A stretch of DNA of 64,000 nt, from positions 1-64,000 of the IMG/VR virus record IMGVR_UViG_3300023049_000543. The stretch is one strand, 5' to 3'. The position numbers and the translations under genes were made by a program. The notes beneath the pieces were generated by a model that made no database searches, was not told the DNA's origin, and saw only the letters and a list, made by a program, of their open reading frames with translations. Below are positions 1 through 8,184 of the stretch, piece after piece. The stretch is from a virus. How positions within the stretch are numbered: the first letter of the stretch is position 1; every line of letters begins with the position of its first letter.

Positions 1-47
1 ATGGTGTTATATACCAGATCTTTATCGAGCTTAGACTTTTTAGGCAT
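1..47 (-). CDS. 5' end of a gene running off the left edge
   Basis: An ATG at 45-47 reads leftwards without a stop for 15 codons (MPKKSKLDKDLVYNT) to the window edge. An AGAG ribosome-binding motif lies a few bases upstream. The function cannot be told from so short a piece; it would continue the minus-strand series that begins at 2812. Confidence 0.45.
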   Translation of the reverse strand, partial: MPKKSKLDKDLVYNT

Positions 48-49
48 GT

Positions 50-115
50 TTAATCTCTATTGATGACAAGTCGGGACAATCCGTCGCAGATAGTCCTGAT
101 ACTAACAGAGATTAA
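50..115. other. Structured intergenic inverted repeat
   Basis: A perfect 9-base inverted repeat (TTAATCTCT at 50-58, AGAGATTAA at 107-115) encloses a second stem (TCGGGAC at 71-77 with GTCCTGA at 93-99, one G-U pair). The outer arms cover the stop codon of the upstream gene and the AGAG ribosome-binding motif of the gene starting at 47. There is no T-tract, so a simple terminator is unlikely; a translation-control or RNA-processing element is possible. The pairing is seen; the function is a guess. Confidence 0.4.
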
Positions 116-678
116 CGCGGGAAGTGCAAACCACCTGCACCGAAGATAATGCCCAAGTAGTCGAGTTTATCAACGTTATAATCAACGCTAGCAGGGAGTG
201 ATGCAGTCATTTCTGTATCAATGATCCCTTTAAGATCTTTGACGTCCTCAAGAACGTTAGGGTTAGGTGGTCCAATGTGTGGATAACCGCCCTGTGTGTC
301 GTACAAAACTCCGCCGCTATATACGGGCTTGGTGCTGTAGGGGTTCTTGATATCTCTGACAGAATGGAAGTGGCCCATTACGTAGATGTAGGGCTCGTTG
401 TTGCCGATTTGTGGCGTGTAGCTGAATGATCCGGTTAGGCCACTGATGAGTGAGCCTCGTCCGGTTGTTGCACTGGATGGTGACTCTGGCAGTTTGATGA
501 GTGCGTTGTCACGGAGTTGTTCGTAACCGGCTACTGCTAGTCGCCCCATTTCGCGGTAGATTGTGAGCCTTGGTGGTTCTGTGTTTACTCGGTTTGTGAC
601 TGGGTAAACGGTGATCCATACTTTGAAGGCACGCCATTCTTTCGGGTTTACTGCGGAGGTTTTGGGGCTAATTGCCAT
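112..678 (-). CDS. Hypothetical protein, 188 aa
   Basis: I do not recognise the family. The protein has no membrane segment or signal peptide and is rich in Gly, Pro and Tyr, with a beta-type appearance. It is the last complete gene of a minus-strand series of five (112-2812). A virion or accessory structural role fits the neighbourhood but is only inferred. The ATG lies 6 bases downstream of the preceding gene's stop. Confidence 0.75.
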   Translation of the reverse strand: MAISPKTSAVNPKEWRAFKVWITVYPVTNRVNTEPPRLTIYREMGRLAVAGYEQLRDNALIKLPESPSSATTGRGSLISGLTGSFSYTPQIGNNEPYIYVMGHFHSVRDIKNPYSTKPVYSGGVLYDTQGGYPHIGPPNPNVLEDVKDLKGIIDTEMTASLPASVDYNVDKLDYLGIIFGAGGLHFPR

Positions 679-684
679 AATCTT

Positions 685-1164
685 CTATTCCCAAACGATT
701 GGTGGGTAATCGTAATCAGCAAGAGCTATTGGATATTTGAATCCGGCATTCCTGCCTTCCACGAAATGGCCCATTTCGACTTCAAATGTTTTTTCGTTCA
801 CAAAGGCCACGTGAAGATTGCTGACGGTTTTCTTACCGTCCCAGATGGCCCATCCGAGGAGATGTATCTTACCGGTAGTGCCAACATTTTGAGTCAACAA
901 AGTACGTTGGCGATAAAATGGTGACATGCCGGGGATAAATGATTGCGAAGTTATTAACTTGCAACCATGAACCGTAACAAGTGATACCTTTCTCAGATTC
1001 AGACGAGGCAAATCACCAAAAGATCTTCCTTGACCTTTTGTATCATATTGATAAACCAAACGTTGGTTGCTGTAATGAGCAACCCACATCAGATTGTTGC
1101 CAAGATTAAGACGCGGGTCAGCAACAGGTGTTTGGTTAGCACCTATCAAAATACCATCAGCCAT
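685..1164 (-). CDS. Hypothetical protein, 159 aa
   Basis: Unrecognised protein without membrane segments. Alternating hydrophobic and polar stretches suggest a beta-rich fold. The start has the sequence ATGGCTGATGG and lies about 30 bases after the upstream gene, so it is probably cotranscribed with the genes on either side. Confidence 0.75.
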   Translation of the reverse strand: MADGILIGANQTPVADPRLNLGNNLMWVAHYSNQRLVYQYDTKGQGRSFGDLPRLNLRKVSLVTVHGCKLITSQSFIPGMSPFYRQRTLLTQNVGTTGKIHLLGWAIWDGKKTVSNLHVAFVNEKTFEVEMGHFVEGRNAGFKYPIALADYDYPPIVWE

Positions 1165-1195
1165 GGATTCCTCGATTCAAAAGAGTTTTGACTAT

Positions 1196-1603
1196 TTACT
1201 CTTTGAATGAAGGAAGAACCGGTTCACCATCTTCAAGAGCAAGAGGTTTGGGCTCGCTTGAATCGACGGAGAATTGTCCGTCTTCATCAAGAGTAATGCT
1301 GTTGAATTTTTTGCCGACCATCGCCGCAACAGTTGCTTTTTGCAATGAAACGCTTTGGTCAACAGCGACCCATTCGTCTTCATCATAAATGAAGTCTGGA
1401 TGAACCCATAGGCATTGGTTGAAGAGACCTGCTCCATCGCATGTCAATCTTTTCCCGATTTCTTCATCGAATTGAAGACCAATTCTTTTACCGGGATTAT
1501 CTGTTAGTACGATAATAGTACCAAGAAGAGGAGCTGATAAACCGCTGGAAACGCACCAGTATTTATCGCCGACTGTAAATGTTGTGTTTCCTGTACCGCT
1601 CAT
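1196..1603 (-). CDS. Hypothetical protein, 135 aa
   Basis: Unrecognised. The first half is beta-rich and Gly-containing; the second half is acidic and ends in a low-complexity tail. An AGAGG motif just upstream of the ATG at 1601-1603 supports the start. It is the middle gene of the 112-2812 minus-strand series. No catalytic motif is visible. Confidence 0.75.
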   Translation of the reverse strand: MSGTGNTTFTVGDKYWCVSSGLSAPLLGTIIVLTDNPGKRIGLQFDEEIGKRLTCDGAGLFNQCLWVHPDFIYDEDEWVAVDQSVSLQKATVAAMVGKKFNSITLDEDGQFSVDSSEPKPLALEDGEPVLPSFKE

Positions 1604-1652
1604 GAGAGAACCTCTATCTGAGATGATTTTGAATTGTGAATGGTCTTAGCGA

Positions 1653-2222
1653 TTAAGACTCATCAAAGGCCCAAGTGAAGGTTTCTTGGTTGGTCGGACC
1701 GGGCAAAGCAGTTTGGATAACTTGGAATTGATAAACAATAAAGTTACCCAAAGCACCCGTAGCCGCACCAATCGAACCGTTACCAATCGTCAGTGGAGCA
1801 CCCGCTGTGAAAGTAAACGGTGAAACTGCTGCCGTAATGGTCGCATGACCAGCAACTAATTCGTCACCAGTGGATGATGTACCAGTCGCTTGATCGTAGT
1901 TAGCTCTAATAAGACCGTTGGCTGGTGCACTTCCGTACACACAGGAAACACCAGTACCAAAGCCGTCTGCACCGTCAGTGTACCAACGGACGTTGTTGAT
2001 CGCAGTAGACGGAGCGACTGTTACTTCCAAACCGGTGGTGCACCAAAAACTGTAGTTGGTACCAGCACCAGGGGGAATTTGAATAGGGTCGGCTACACCA
2101 ACTGCACTAGCAGAAGCTAAGATCTGTGGTAGGTCGTTAGCGGTGACGACGGTGTTAGCCGTGATGGGTGTTGCCGTTGGACCGGCACCGGTGTATCGGT
2201 TAATTACTACTGATGCGGCCAT
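1653..2222 (-). CDS. Ala/Thr/Gly-rich hypothetical protein, possible virion component
   Basis: The protein is 189 aa, very rich in Ala, Thr and Gly, with few charged residues and many short beta-prone segments. This composition is common in phage head-decoration and tail proteins, but no family is recognised, so the virion role is inference. A GGAG ribosome-binding site precedes the ATG at 2222. A strong terminator (2335-2370) lies upstream, so the gene should have its own promoter or be read through from above. Confidence 0.75.
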   Translation of the reverse strand: MAASVVINRYTGAGPTATPITANTVVTANDLPQILASASAVGVADPIQIPPGAGTNYSFWCTTGLEVTVAPSTAINNVRWYTDGADGFGTGVSCVYGSAPANGLIRANYDQATGTSSTGDELVAGHATITAAVSPFTFTAGAPLTIGNGSIGAATGALGNFIVYQFQVIQTALPGPTNQETFTWAFDES

Positions 2223-2334
2223 TACGTATCTCCGTGGAATGTTCGGTTATTATAAATTTTGCTTGAATACAAAATGAGCCTCGCACAACTCCAAAGAATC
2301 ACACGAGGCCCATAAGACTCAAGCAACTGAATAC

Positions 2335-2370
2335 GAAAAAAGCCGGGTATCTTTCGACGCCCGGCTTTTC
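2335..2370 (-). terminator. Rho-independent terminator
   Basis: A GC-rich stem (AGCCGGG at 2341-2347, CCCGGCT at 2360-2366) with a 12-base loop is followed on the minus strand by TTTTTTC. It sits about 40 bases past the stop of the gene at 2408-2812 and should end its transcript. On the plus strand the stem is followed by TTTTCGTTTTTTCG, so it may work both ways. Confidence 0.85.
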
Positions 2371-2407
2371 GTTTTTTCGTTTTTTCTGACCGAACCAGAA
2401 ATCAAGC

Positions 2408-2812
2408 TTAGTTGTTGATATCTGGGGTGAGGTCGCGACCGTCTTGGTGAAGGTCGCCACTGAGACCAGTTTCGGTGTTCTGGATGAATTGGTCTTGACC
2501 AATCTTGAACGAGAAGCCAATGTTCGGCAGGTTGCCTTGAGCTTGTGCCAAGCTGACTTGATCTCGGAGACCAATGACAATTGGATAGCCCCGTACAGCT
2601 GTCGTGCGAGCTTCGCCCATGTAAGAGCTGAAGTCCGAAACGCTTGCATCACGAGTCTTGACTTCGACCAAGTCTTCACGACCTGGAATGCTCATGACCT
2701 GTGGGCGAAGACGCTTGGTCAGTGCAGCAATCGTTTCTTGACGATCAGCACGACGGTAGCTTCGGAGAGTTCGGAAGACTTTGATCTGAGTGTTTGCGGG
2801 TTGAGCCGACAT
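2408..2812 (-). CDS. Hypothetical protein, 134 aa
   Basis: Unrecognised soluble protein with a basic N-terminal third and a more acidic C-terminus ending in Asn-Asn. The start has a good ribosome-binding site (AAAGGAAA, about 8 bases before the ATG). The gene stands between a 99-base gap upstream and a terminator downstream, so it is probably a single-gene transcript, a pattern typical of abundant phage proteins. Confidence 0.75.
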   Translation of the reverse strand: MSAQPANTQIKVFRTLRSYRRADRQETIAALTKRLRPQVMSIPGREDLVEVKTRDASVSDFSSYMGEARTTAVRGYPIVIGLRDQVSLAQAQGNLPNIGFSFKIGQDQFIQNTETGLSGDLHQDGRDLTPDINN

Positions 2813-2911
2813 TTCTGTGTTTCCTTTGCAAAGGTAATTGAACTATTGTTTTTTGGTTGGTACCAACAACAGTATAATTTTGTGGGGCATAAGATATGAA
2901 ATCAAGGAGTA

Positions 2912-3886
2912 TCACACAAAAGTGTTACCAATCAATCTCATATCCGCGTCCACCATATCATGAACTAACTGTTCGAATGATATCTTTGGTTTCCACCCCA
3001 ATTCCTCATGGGCAAGTGAAGCATCACCAAGAAGAATCTCCACTTCCGCAGGCCGGAAGAACTTTGGATCAATCTTGACATATTTTTGATAATCCATACC
3101 CATACGACCAAAAGCAAGCTCAACAAACTCCCGAACCGTATGAGTCTCCCCCGAAGCGAACACAAAATCCTTCGCCTCATGATGCTGAAGCATCATCCAC
3201 ATCGCCTCAGCCATATCCGCCGCATGCGACCAATCCCGCTTAGTATCAAGATTCCCAAGCCTAAGCTCCGTCGCCTGATTATAATTAATCCTAGCCGCCG
3301 TATGCGTAATCTTCCGAGTCACAAACTCATGCCCACGACGCGGAGACTCATGATTAAAAATGATCCCACAACACGCGAACATGTCATAGGATTCCCTATA
3401 ATTGATCGTTGACCAATGAGCGAACAACTTCGCCACACCATAAGGAGAACGAGGATAAAAAGGAGTCGACTCCCTCTGAGGCGTCTCAACCACCTGACCA
3501 TAAAGCTCACTGCTCGAAGCCTGATAAAACTTGATCCGATGATTCACAAGCCGAATCGCCTCAAGCACCCGAAGACAACCAAGCCCCGTCACCTCAGCCG
3601 TCTGAATCGGACAATCCCAACTCACCTTCACAAAAGACTGAGCCGCCAGATTATAAACCTCATCAGGCTCAACAGCCTCAAGAACCCGAATAATCGACGA
3701 AAGATCAAGAAGATCAGCAGGATGCAAAGTCACCAAATCAAGAATATCATCGATCCGACTAGTATTAGGATTACTAGTCCGACGAACAATACCATGAACC
3801 TCGTAGCCCTTAGAAAGCAAGAACTCCGCAAGATAACTACCAGTCTGACCGGTAATCCCAGTGATTATAGCTTTAGGCTTAGTCAT
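2912..3886 (-). CDS. gmd: GDP-mannose 4,6-dehydratase
   Basis: Extended short-chain dehydrogenase that converts GDP-mannose to GDP-4-keto-6-deoxymannose, the precursor of fucose, rhamnose and related deoxysugars. Seen: the NADP-binding [10 protein letters not shown] motif at residues 9-18, the SSSE segment at 124-127, the catalytic YGVAK at 149-153 and the NHESPRRG segment at 178-185, all characteristic of Gmd. At 324 aa it is slightly shorter than bacterial Gmd (about 345-370) but looks complete. It overlaps the following glycosyltransferase by 4 bases. It probably feeds sugar decoration of the virion or host surface. Confidence 0.95.
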   Translation of the reverse strand: MTKPKAIITGITGQTGSYLAEFLLSKGYEVHGIVRRTSNPNTSRIDDILDLVTLHPADLLDLSSIIRVLEAVEPDEVYNLAAQSFVKVSWDCPIQTAEVTGLGCLRVLEAIRLVNHRIKFYQASSSELYGQVVETPQRESTPFYPRSPYGVAKLFAHWSTINYRESYDMFACCGIIFNHESPRRGHEFVTRKITHTAARINYNQATELRLGNLDTKRDWSHAADMAEAMWMMLQHHEAKDFVFASGETHTVREFVELAFGRMGMDYQKYVKIDPKFFRPAEVEILLGDASLAHEELGWKPKISFEQLVHDMVDADMRLIGNTFV

Positions 3887-4620
3887 AACAACTCACAATT
3901 ATCCAAATGAACAGGCAAAGTAGGATCAATAGCAACAGAAGGAAAAGAAACCAAACTATCCAACGGCTTAAAATGTGCCTTCGCAATGCCCCTAAAATGA
4001 TGAAACAAAAAAGCATCCTTCACAACCACACCATCACCACTTGGAACAGCCAAATGCATATTCTTGAAAGAGCACTTGCGAGGATCAACCAAGCACTTTG
4101 AAACTATAATCTTCTTAGGATGATACCGCTTAATATCCCGGATCTTCCTAACAAGACTAGACCCAAAAACCACCTGATTAGACATGAAAACCGCCGTGCC
4201 AGGATGCTCTACCACAACATCGACCAAATTCCTGTTCGGAATCTCATCAACATCACAATGAACCACCCAATCCACCCCATCAGCAACAGACCTCACCAGC
4301 TCATCATTAACAAACTGAATCTGAGCCCTAGCTCTCTTCACATCTTCACCAGGACCAGAAGTCTCAACCTTCGACAAGCTGACTGGTAACAATTTAGAAA
4401 TCCTAGCGAGAACAGAATCCCACTTCCGATATAACTCAGAATCAGACAATTCTAAATTGTAAAACTTCGAATCAGGCTTCTTCCACCACACCTTATAGGA
4501 CGGAAAATGAGAACGAAGAGCAAGACTAGTAATGCCCTTAGCCATCATAATATCGACCCACTCTTCAAGCCGATTCACTTCTAATCTAGGTAAGGCAAAA
4601 AGCACGGCTCGAATTTCCAT
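3883..4620 (-). CDS. Glycosyltransferase, GT-A type (GT2/GT92-like)
   Basis: The 245-aa protein has the layout of a DxD glycosyltransferase of the Glyco_tranf_2_4 kind: an N-terminal beta-alpha region beginning straight at the first strand, and the metal-binding CDVDEIPN at residues 122-129. The C-terminal part has conserved Lys/His-rich segments (HHFRG near residue 212). The acceptor is unknown. It overlaps gmd by the 4-base ATGA junction, so the two are probably translationally coupled and act in one pathway. Confidence 0.8.
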   Translation of the reverse strand: MEIRAVLFALPRLEVNRLEEWVDIMMAKGITSLALRSHFPSYKVWWKKPDSKFYNLELSDSELYRKWDSVLARISKLLPVSLSKVETSGPGEDVKRARAQIQFVNDELVRSVADGVDWVVHCDVDEIPNRNLVDVVVEHPGTAVFMSNQVVFGSSLVRKIRDIKRYHPKKIIVSKCLVDPRKCSFKNMHLAVPSGDGVVVKDAFLFHHFRGIAKAHFKPLDSLVSFPSVAIDPTLPVHLDNCELL

Positions 4621-4623
4621 GCA

Positions 4624-5178
4624 CTATTTACCAGCTTGCCAATCCTGTAAAAACTCGAACGGATAAGACAGCATGATCACGTTCAAGATCAAAGAGTCTC
4701 GGATAGACAAAAGCATTACCACTTCAATTATAACAAAAAGAGCAAAGCCCCATTTCCAATTCGTCCATTTACAGAGGTAATATCCCAACATGCAAGCCGC
4801 GATATCAGACATTGAATTGGCAATCGAATCACCATAATACCCAAGAGAGATATTAATAGCCCGATACCGGTCGATGATCAATGGAGTATTCTCAATGAAC
4901 TCCCAGAAAGCCTCTACGCCCAAAGCTATGAGCATTTTGGTTTCGGCAGACCAACGTGTAATCCAGACCATAGCGTAAAAGAAAACGACGCCGTGCAACA
5001 CGTGAGAGAACGTGTACCAATCCAGAAGGACTTGAGATTGGGATTCAGAGGCGTTATCGAAGGTCCATGGAATCAGAGTGCCAGTCTCGCACCACCAAAC
5101 TCGCCCAAGGATCTTAAGGGCTACGATAGCGACTAAAAGAATACCAACGATCCACGACCATTTTCTGGCGTTCGACAT
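4624..5178 (-). CDS. UPF0314/DUF2585 membrane protein
   Basis: The 184-aa protein has about four hydrophobic helices and follows the UPF0314 family closely: an N-terminal helix ending in GRVWWC, then LLDWYTFSHVLHG, a WEFIENTPLIIDRYRA stretch, SLGYYGDSIANS, and the C-terminal RDSLILNVIMLSYP. The family is known mainly from Rhizobiales and other alphaproteobacteria and has no settled function. Its presence in a phage suggests capture from such a host. It lies 4 bases before the glycosyltransferase gene in the same direction. Confidence 0.85.
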   Translation of the reverse strand: MSNARKWSWIVGILLVAIVALKILGRVWWCETGTLIPWTFDNASESQSQVLLDWYTFSHVLHGVVFFYAMVWITRWSAETKMLIALGVEAFWEFIENTPLIIDRYRAINISLGYYGDSIANSMSDIAACMLGYYLCKWTNWKWGFALFVIIEVVMLLSIRDSLILNVIMLSYPFEFLQDWQAGK

Positions 5179-5219
5179 AATGCAACTTGGGGCTATAAGG
5201 ACAGGTTACCTTTGCACCC

Positions 5220-5453
5220 TTATTTATCTCGATAGACCAAAGCACGCCGATTCATACCGCCACATAATGAACACACCTCCGTTTCGTCATCATCTTTAAT
5301 GACCAAACAACCACAATCGTGGCAATGGGCTACTTCAGATTCTGTTGCTACTGTAATACCGCATCTCTGACATGATCCCACTCCACGAACAACATTCGTG
5401 ACATGTTGGATTGACCACTTATGACCAAGTATATTGCAAAACCAACCGAACAT
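5220..5453 (-). CDS. Small zinc-ribbon protein, 77 aa
   Basis: Two CxxC pairs (CQRCG, CHDCG) and a third (CSLCG) are visible, which indicates one or two zinc ribbons. The frame is open further upstream, but the ATG at 5451-5453 lies directly after the stop of the cytidylyltransferase gene (5455-5457) and gives a natural start (MFGWFCNILGHKW). The zinc-ribbon role is unknown; related small proteins are frequent in large phages. Confidence 0.7.
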   Translation of the reverse strand: MFGWFCNILGHKWSIQHVTNVVRGVGSCQRCGITVATESEVAHCHDCGCLVIKDDDETEVCSLCGGMNRRALVYRDK

Positions 5454-5454
5454 G

Positions 5455-5910
5455 CTACGCCTTTTCCTTAAAAGTGTCTGCGATTTTCGTTTTAAGAGCC
5501 GTCGAAGATTGAACCTCGATGACGTCTTCGATAATAACCAATTCGCAAATATCGGCACCAATTACATCCTGCCCATAAATCTGAGGGGCATTCTTGTATA
5601 TGTAATCAGCGAAGCCACAAGCCAAAATCAAATCATCGAGCGACCGCAAGATGAACACAGCGTCAACGTGCCGGAGATCCGCGATCATTTGGGCTCGATG
5701 ATATTCCGGGATTGATGGAAATTGCCCCTTGTTCTTTTTGACGAGATCGTCCGAGTCCACGCCCACAATAAGAACGTCACAGTGAGCATGGCATCGTTTC
5801 AGATAATGAGAATGATAAAAGTGAAGAAGATCGAAGCAGCCAGAAGTTACACCGACTTTCTGTCCTTGATCAAGACCGATTCTACGGATCTCTTTGGGGT
5901 CAACTATCAT
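5455..5910 (-). CDS. Cytidylyltransferase-like protein (RfaE/TagD family)
   Basis: The 151-aa protein matches the nucleotidyltransferase fold of RfaE domain II and TagD: a GCFDLLHFYHSHYL start, in which the usual HxGH is HFYH at residues 30-33, and a C-terminal QSSTALKTKI corresponding to the ISST..(K/R)I signature. It would activate a sugar phosphate or glycerol phosphate as a CDP or ADP derivative. The change of the conserved Gly to Tyr in HxGH makes catalytic activity uncertain. It is in line with the sugar genes on both sides. Confidence 0.75.
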   Translation of the reverse strand: MIVDPKEIRRIGLDQGQKVGVTSGCFDLLHFYHSHYLKRCHAHCDVLIVGVDSDDLVKKNKGQFPSIPEYHRAQMIADLRHVDAVFILRSLDDLILACGFADYIYKNAPQIYGQDVIGADICELVIIEDVIEVQSSTALKTKIADTFKEKA

Positions 5911-5992
5911 CTAATTTCTCTTTCCAATTACCTATGAAAGCCTCGAAACAAAAGGATGGCACGAATTCAAAAAAGAAGGAAACACAACATGT

Positions 5993-6319
5993 ATGGAAAT
6001 AAGAGATAGTTTAAAACGCGATCTAGTTAGAGGTCTCATAGATGGTGACGGATGGATAACAATCGCGAGAAATGGAAGACCAACAATAGGATTTTGTGAT
6101 ATGCACTACGATGTGGTGAAATGGGTACAAGATTGGATTATACATAATATCCAGAATATTAATCAAACGAAGATTTATAATACCCCAGCGAAGCGGTTTA
6201 TGTATAATGGAGGCCAACAAGTCCCAAGGATATTAAAAGAAATATATCCGGAGGAATGTAGGGCATTAGATAGAAAGAATGGCCTTGCTAAACACTTAAT
6301 AGAAATAATTATAAATTAA
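5993..6319 (+). CDS. Single-motif LAGLIDADG homing endonuclease
   Basis: A 108-aa protein with one LAGLIDADG helix (LVRGLIDGDGWITI, residues 12-25) followed by the usual beta-strand and helix pattern and a C-terminal LDRKNGLA segment. Proteins with one motif act as homodimers. It runs opposite to its neighbours and its stop overlaps that of the ligase C-terminal gene by 4 bases. It is more AT-rich than the genes around it, as expected for a recently acquired element. It has no DNA-binding accessory domain and could be a fragment. Confidence 0.75.
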   Translation: MEIRDSLKRDLVRGLIDGDGWITIARNGRPTIGFCDMHYDVVKWVQDWIIHNIQNINQTKIYNTPAKRFMYNGGQQVPRILKEIYPEECRALDRKNGLAKHLIEIIIN

Positions 6320-7290
6320 TTATCCATAATCTCGAAAACTTCTTCGAATGCTGATTCACCATCAAGGATTTGAGGATCGGCTTCTCTAATCATCTTTTCC
6401 AATTCTTGGATTCCAATAATGGTTATTCCATATTGTTCGGCTTTTTTAGCTTTAGAAGTGCGTTCAGATTTATCACGTTGGACCAAGAAATCAAGCTTCT
6501 TGCTCACACCGCTCTTAACCTCACCGCCAAGCTTCTCAACAATGTCAGCATAGAGTCGGGTACCAGTAAAACAAAAAGTTCGTGTTTGGAAAGGCTTCGA
6601 GCCTGCATCCGATTCCTCAGCCTCGACCTTGGGCTCATGGACGCCGACGCCCATTTCCCGAAGCCGGAGAAGGTCAGCCTTCATAACACTCAATTGACAC
6701 TCGATCGAAATCAGAATGTTCTGTGGCAAATGCGGGTGACGGAGCAACTGGATCAGATTGCAACCCTTAGCACAAGAAATCCAATCATCGAAAGTCTCAA
6801 GCTGACCAAGATCACTAAGAGCACCCGTACGAGCGACTTCCATCATAATCTCCGCCCGATGCTCGCCCATCCCATCAATTCCAAGCGAGCCAACCAACTT
6901 CTGAATCGGAGCGTTCTTGGATTCTTGGATATTCGCAACGATCGTCTTTGCCCGCTTGGCTCCGACCACACCATTACCAATTGACAAGACTCGGACTTGA
7001 TCCTCAGTCAAGGTGTACAAATCAGGAATCGAGCTAACGAGCCCTGACTTGATAAGGCTGGCAATCAGATTCTCACCGATCCCGAGGATGCCCATGCCAC
7101 GCTTGGACGATCCGATGAATCCCTTGATCTTCTCGAATTGGATGCCAGGGCACTCGTAGTTGACGCAGTAGATATCGACTGATTTGCCCTTGACCAGATC
7201 CTTGTATTGGACCTGCTTATCACAAACGGGGCATCTGTGAGGCTTCTGCAAAGTCGCCGGGATTTCTTCTAAATCCATAATACAATTCAT
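6316..7290 (-). CDS. ligA: NAD-dependent DNA ligase, C-terminal half (zinc finger, HhH, BRCT)
   Basis: This is the second half of a LigA-type ligase: a four-cysteine zinc finger near the start (CPVC, then CVNYEC), a helix-hairpin-helix region around residues 70-190 with GIDGMGEHRAE, and a C-terminal BRCT domain (FCFTGTRLYADIVEKLGG). The adenylation and OB domains lie on a separate gene (8168-9364), with an antisense homing endonuclease gene between. Aligned in mind with E. coli LigA the two halves join with almost no loss between the OB fold and the zinc finger. Start may be ATG 7290 or ATG 7278. Confidence 0.9.
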   Translation of the reverse strand: MNCIMDLEEIPATLQKPHRCPVCDKQVQYKDLVKGKSVDIYCVNYECPGIQFEKIKGFIGSSKRGMGILGIGENLIASLIKSGLVSSIPDLYTLTEDQVRVLSIGNGVVGAKRAKTIVANIQESKNAPIQKLVGSLGIDGMGEHRAEIMMEVARTGALSDLGQLETFDDWISCAKGCNLIQLLRHPHLPQNILISIECQLSVMKADLLRLREMGVGVHEPKVEAEESDAGSKPFQTRTFCFTGTRLYADIVEKLGGEVKSGVSKKLDFLVQRDKSERTSKAKKAEQYGITIIGIQELEKMIREADPQILDGESAFEEVFEIMDN

Positions 7291-7375
7291 TTTTTAAATC
7301 TCATTCATTAAGGGAACAATGTCTATTGCTATGTTTCATGAGAGCAAACATATGTTAATAACACTAACAACAGAC

Positions 7376-7384
7376 ATTATAACA
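7376..7384 (-). promoter_or_regulatory. Candidate extended -10 promoter for ligase C-terminal half
   Basis: On the minus strand the sequence reads TGTTATAAT, a consensus -10 with the TGn extension, about 85 bases before the ligase C-half start. No good -35 is seen. The same nine bases stand before the ligase N-half gene (9403-9411). This would let the second half be transcribed on its own. Confidence 0.4.
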
Positions 7385-8184
7385 TGCAATCCAAAAAACA
7401 ACGACTGATTGATTATTATTTTAATCAGAAACTAAGCCAGTCTCAAACTGCCAATAAAATGGGGATCAGCAGGTCAAGAGTGGGACAATTGATCAAAGAA
7501 TATGGAATGTCTAGTAGGGAATACGCAGAAGCGTCTTCGAACACGAACAATCAAAAAACAATTGAATTTAATGACCACCAGAAAGATTTAATGTTTGGAA
7601 GTATGTTGGGAGATGCTGGGTATTATAAAACAACCATGAGATCGAATAAAACAAACAAAGAATTGGAGGTAATCAGGATGACTTTCGCACATTCTATTAA
7701 ACAGTATGAATATCTATTACACAAAAAAGAAATTATGGGTGGCACAAAAATTGGCGAAAGAATTAGTGGACACGGATCAATAATAAAACATTTTTCTGTG
7801 TGTCACACGCCAAGTTTGAAACCATATGTCGACTATTTTCTAGACGAGAATAATAAAAAATCGGTCAAAAGAAACTGGGTGGAGAAATTAAATTGGAGAT
7901 CTATAGCATATTGGTTCATGGATGATGGTGATCTTATTATAAGAAACAAGGGAAAGAATCCAGTAATAGGATTCCACACCGAATCGTTTAATCAACATGA
8001 ATTACGAATTCTCAGAGATAAACTATTAGAATTCGGGCTGACCACAAGTACAAGAATTTGCAATAAAGATCCAAATCAACTGAAAATAGTATCAAAACAT
8101 TATAAAGAAGTTGCTGGTTTTCTAGAAAAAATGAAAGAATTCATAATACCAACAATGGAATATAAAATTAGGTGGATTCTTTGA
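7384..8184 (+). CDS. LAGLIDADG homing endonuclease with N-terminal HTH, inside the split ligase
   Basis: The 266-aa protein starts with a helix-turn-helix (residues about 18-40, SQTANKMGISRSRVGQL) and carries two LAGLIDADG-type helices (MFGSMLGDAGYY at 70-81, AYWFMDDGDLI near 175-185), as in intron-type two-motif enzymes. It lies antisense between the two ligase halves and its 3' end overlaps the ligase N-half gene by 17 bases. It is visibly AT-rich. No ribosome-binding site is evident. It is the probable cause of the break in ligA; its target should be an uninterrupted ligA. Confidence 0.85.
   Translation: MQSKKQRLIDYYFNQKLSQSQTANKMGISRSRVGQLIKEYGMSSREYAEASSNTNNQKTIEFNDHQKDLMFGSMLGDAGYYKTTMRSNKTNKELEVIRMTFAHSIKQYEYLLHKKEIMGGTKIGERISGHGSIIKHFSVCHTPSLKPYVDYFLDENNKKSVKRNWVEKLNWRSIAYWFMDDGDLIIRNKGKNPVIGFHTESFNQHELRILRDKLLEFGLTTSTRICNKDPNQLKIVSKHYKEVAGFLEKMKEFIIPTMEYKIRWIL

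Noticed and set aside
3086-3910. Plus-strand open frames opposite gmd
   Set aside because: They are Arg/Ile/Ser-rich shadows of the gmd codons without motifs.
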